Source: an uncultured Lachnospiraceae bacterium
GTDB taxonomy: Bacteria > Bacillota > Clostridia > Lachnospirales > Lachnospiraceae
DNA: 33,042 nucleotides
Reading direction: 5' to 3'
Assembly: GCA_947625995.1 (NCBI GenBank)
Contig: CANQQN010000001.1
Location: 1 to 33,042 of the forward strand
The position numbers and the translations under genes were made by a program. The notes under the pieces were generated by a model, which saw only the letters and a list, made by a program, of their open reading frames with translations, made no database searches and was not told the origin of the DNA. Positions 31,158 through 33,042 of this stretch are shown here, one piece after another. Each line of letters opens with the position of its first letter. Position 1 is the first letter of the stretch.

Positions 31158-31888
31158 AAATAGAGTTGGAAAAATATGACCTTCAGAAATTTTCTGAAGG
31201 ATTGCGGGAGCTTGAGATCGATCTGTCTGAAAAACAGATGAAGCAGTTTATGATGTATTATGAGCTTCTAAATGAAAAAAACAAAGTAATGAATCTGACT
31301 GCCATCACGGAGTTTTCGGAAGTGATCAGTAAGCATTTTTTGGACAGCCTGTCTCTTGTGATGGCCGTGGAGCCGGAAGATCTGGAAACCGTGATCGACG
31401 TGGGGACCGGCGCCGGGTTTCCGGGAATCCCTTTGAAAATAGCGTATCCGAACCTAAAGATCACATTGGTAGATTCATTAAAAAAAAGGGTTGATTTTTT
31501 AAATGAAGTGATCCTGAAACTGGATTTGAAGGGGATTAAGGCCGTCCATGGACGGGCGGAAGATTTGGCAAGGGAGCAAAAATACAGAGAAAGCTTTGAC
31601 TTATGTGTATCTCGGGCGGTTGCTGCCCTGCCGGTGTTGTCGGAATACTGTCTTCCGTTTGTGGGAGAAGGGGGCCTGTTTGTGGCTTATAAGGCGAAGG
31701 ACGCAGAAGGAGAATGCAGGAGCGCCGAATCGGCGGTGGAACTGCTGGGAGGCGTTATTGCAGACATGGTTTTGTTTTCCCTGCCCGGAACAGATCTTGA
31801 CCGCGCCCTTGTGGTGATCGAAAAAGAAGGACATACACCAAAGGCATACCCGCGAAAAGCAGGTATGCCCGAAAAAAAACCGTTGTAA
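31154..31888 (+). CDS. rsmG: 16S rRNA (guanine527-N7)-methyltransferase
   Basis: RsmG methylates G527 in the 530 loop of 16S rRNA; loss gives low-level streptomycin resistance in several bacteria. The 244-residue product has the GidB features YYELLNEKNKVMNLTAI, HFLDSLSL, the SAM motif IDVGTGAGFPG (81-91), and SRAVAALPVLSEY. It overlaps mnmG by 4 bases, so translation is coupled. It ends 3 bases from the convergent hydrolase gene. A palindrome at 31843-31869 lies within its last codons. Confidence 0.97.
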   Translation: MKIELEKYDLQKFSEGLRELEIDLSEKQMKQFMMYYELLNEKNKVMNLTAITEFSEVISKHFLDSLSLVMAVEPEDLETVIDVGTGAGFPGIPLKIAYPNLKITLVDSLKKRVDFLNEVILKLDLKGIKAVHGRAEDLAREQKYRESFDLCVSRAVAALPVLSEYCLPFVGEGGLFVAYKAKDAEGECRSAESAVELLGGVIADMVLFSLPGTDLDRALVVIEKEGHTPKAYPRKAGMPEKKPL

Positions 31889-31891
31889 AGA

Positions 31892-32839
31892 TCAGGATTC
31901 CAAAAAATCTTTCATAAGCGCCAACGTCTGCTCCGGCTTTTCCAGCTGGGGCAGTTGTTTTGTATGGGCTACGGTACGCAGCTGCAGCTTTGGCTGCAGT
32001 TTCCTGTAGGCCTTCATCACTGTTGAAATACCGGTCTTCTCTTCCCCTCCTATGATCTCTGTGGGTATGGAGATCTTTTCGAGAATATGAGCCACCGGCA
32101 TGTTGGTAAAGCCTGCGGCCATGCTGGCGAACAGGTATCTGGAATCAGAACCTGCCATATGCGCCCCTTCATAATAGGCATTTATATATTTTGCCGCGCA
32201 TTCGCGCTTATCATAGAAATATTCCTGATGAAATCTATCGCAGATACTTTGCAGGCTTACGCCGTGATTGTAGATGCAGGTACCAAATACAGGAAGTGAA
32301 ACCAGCGTCTTGTAAAGCTTTGTCTTTGCCGTGGGAAATACGGATAATTCCTCAAAGGAAGGCGGATTGATCAATAGCAGCTTTTCTGTAAGGGGCGTAT
32401 TTTGAGCGGCAAAATGCAGGACAAAAGAACAACTGGTGCCGCACGCGGCGATCGTGGCAGGCTCCTTTATGACTTCCTTGAAAAATCCCTCCAAAAACTG
32501 TACATACAAAAAGTTTGTATAGGTGATACGAGGCTTGTCAGAGCGGCCGCATCCGGGTAAGTCGATTGTATATACAGTATGTGATTTACTAAGTTGTTTA
32601 TTTATGCGGCTCCATTCATATCCGCTGCTCTCCGCCTGAAGATCATGGATCAGCAAAATGGGGCTTTCGGTTCCCTCTTTTGTATAGAATACTTTACCGA
32701 ATTTCCATTCGTAAAAGCTGCCGTCTTTTGTAGGAAGCAATTCTTTTACCAGCGCCAAAAAAAAGATCACTTTATTTGCCAAATGCAGCAGGATGGCGGT
32801 AATGGTAGTAAAAACCGCCATTTTTTTCAAAGATTTCAT
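31892..32839 (-). CDS. membrane-anchored alpha/beta-hydrolase
   Basis: The 315-residue product has one N-terminal membrane segment (about 8-34) and then an alpha/beta-hydrolase domain. Visible are the oxyanion strand ILLIHDLQ, DLPGCGRSDKP, the nucleophile elbow CGTSCS with Ser136 (Gly-x-Ser-x-Ser rather than Gly-x-Ser-x-Gly), and a late His in VAHTKQLPQLEKP. The acid residue may be in GGEEKTG. ATG 32839 has GGAGGTG at good spacing; the frame to 32932 includes the promoter. Substrate unknown. It converges with rsmG and occupies the place where parA/parB often lie. Confidence 0.85.
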   Translation of the reverse strand: MKSLKKMAVFTTITAILLHLANKVIFFLALVKELLPTKDGSFYEWKFGKVFYTKEGTESPILLIHDLQAESSGYEWSRINKQLSKSHTVYTIDLPGCGRSDKPRITYTNFLYVQFLEGFFKEVIKEPATIAACGTSCSFVLHFAAQNTPLTEKLLLINPPSFEELSVFPTAKTKLYKTLVSLPVFGTCIYNHGVSLQSICDRFHQEYFYDKRECAAKYINAYYEGAHMAGSDSRYLFASMAAGFTNMPVAHILEKISIPTEIIGGEEKTGISTVMKAYRKLQPKLQLRTVAHTKQLPQLEKPEQTLALMKDFLES

Positions 32840-32882
32840 TAAGAATACACCTCCGTTGAAACAAAAAACTATTCTTGTTATC

Positions 32883-32911
32883 AGTATAAACGAAATCAGA
32901 AAAAGATACAA
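32883..32911 (-). promoter_or_regulatory. promoter of the hydrolase gene
   Basis: TTGTAT (32911-32906), 17 bases and TATACT (32888-32883) lie 44 bases upstream of the ATG at 32839. Confidence 0.65.
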
Positions 32912-32985
32912 GCAAAGAAATATAGATAACAAAAAAATTTTGGCAGATCCTAAGTGACAGAAACCGGGTTAAATACAGGAAACCC

Positions 32986-33014
32986 TTGCTTAAAAGAATC
33001 TCCGATGATAAAAT
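32986..33014 (+). promoter_or_regulatory. rightward promoter for a gene beyond the window
   Basis: TTGCTT (32986-32991), 17 bases and TAAAAT (33009-33014) point off the right edge. A GGGTT/AACCC dyad (32966-32985) lies just upstream. No coding region is visible in 32912-33042. Confidence 0.55.
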
Positions 33015-33042
33015 ATGAGATACAGCAGGCCGAATATAGGTT

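Noticed and set aside
31843..31869. GGCATACC/GGTATGCC hairpin as rsmG terminator
   Set aside because: It lies inside the coding region and is followed by an A-run, not a T-run, on the rsmG strand; leftward it also lacks a downstream T-tract.

Overview
The window is a replication-origin neighbourhood of a low-to-moderate G+C Firmicute, most likely a clostridial anaerobe of the Lachnospiraceae type. The reasons are the gene order rpmH-rnpA-yidD-yidC-jag-mnmE-mnmG-rsmG on one side of the origin and dnaA-dnaN-yaaA-recF-gyrB-gyrA on the other, strong Shine-Dalgarno sites with several TTG/GTG starts, tRNA genes without encoded CCA, a V-type ATP synthase operon, and a two-subunit oxygen-labile Fe-S fumarase. 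The family assignment is inference from gene content; no 16S gene is present.

Layout. 1-600: the first 19 codons of a leftward gene that looks like an XRE-type regulator, its promoter, and a mostly non-coding stretch with a GC-rich hairpin and a doubtful small ORF. 611-972: a leftward tRNA-Lys(CUU)/tRNA-Pro(CGG) operon with its own promoter and terminator. 1026-2271: leftward trmB, a possible 44-residue peptide and trxA. 2418-12164: a rightward nine-gene V-type ATPase operon (G/H-C-I-K-F-E-A-B-D) followed 3 nt later by a DEDDh exonuclease with a C-terminal cysteine cluster. 12165-13298: a promoter, a terminator-like hairpin, a strongly structured leader with a predicted pseudoknot, and a short tyrosine-recombinase-like gene that lacks the first catalytic Arg. 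13306-13518: tRNA-Ser(GCU) with a consensus promoter. 13548-24215: one long leftward block dnaA-dnaN-yaaA-recF-gyrB-gyrA-fumarase alpha-fumarase beta-plsC. 24216-24725: oriC with five DnaA boxes. 24726-31888: the rightward rpmH-to-rsmG block. 31892-32839: a convergent membrane-anchored alpha/beta hydrolase, with a rightward promoter at the window edge.

How the parts work together. DnaA, its boxes, DnaN, RecF and gyrase form the replication initiation and fork module. RpmH, RnpA, YidD, YidC, Jag, MnmE, MnmG and RsmG link translation, tRNA maturation and modification, rRNA methylation and membrane insertion. Both blocks are co-directional with forks leaving oriC. The V-ATPase operon couples ATP to ion transport and is the large exception: it runs head-on to the leftward fork.

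The parts most worth a second look are the pseudoknotted leader in front of the degenerate recombinase, a consensus DnaA box lying exactly on the -35 of the promoter ahead of trxA, a strong promoter that fires rightward through the oriC DnaA boxes, and the coupling of fumarase and plsC to gyrA.
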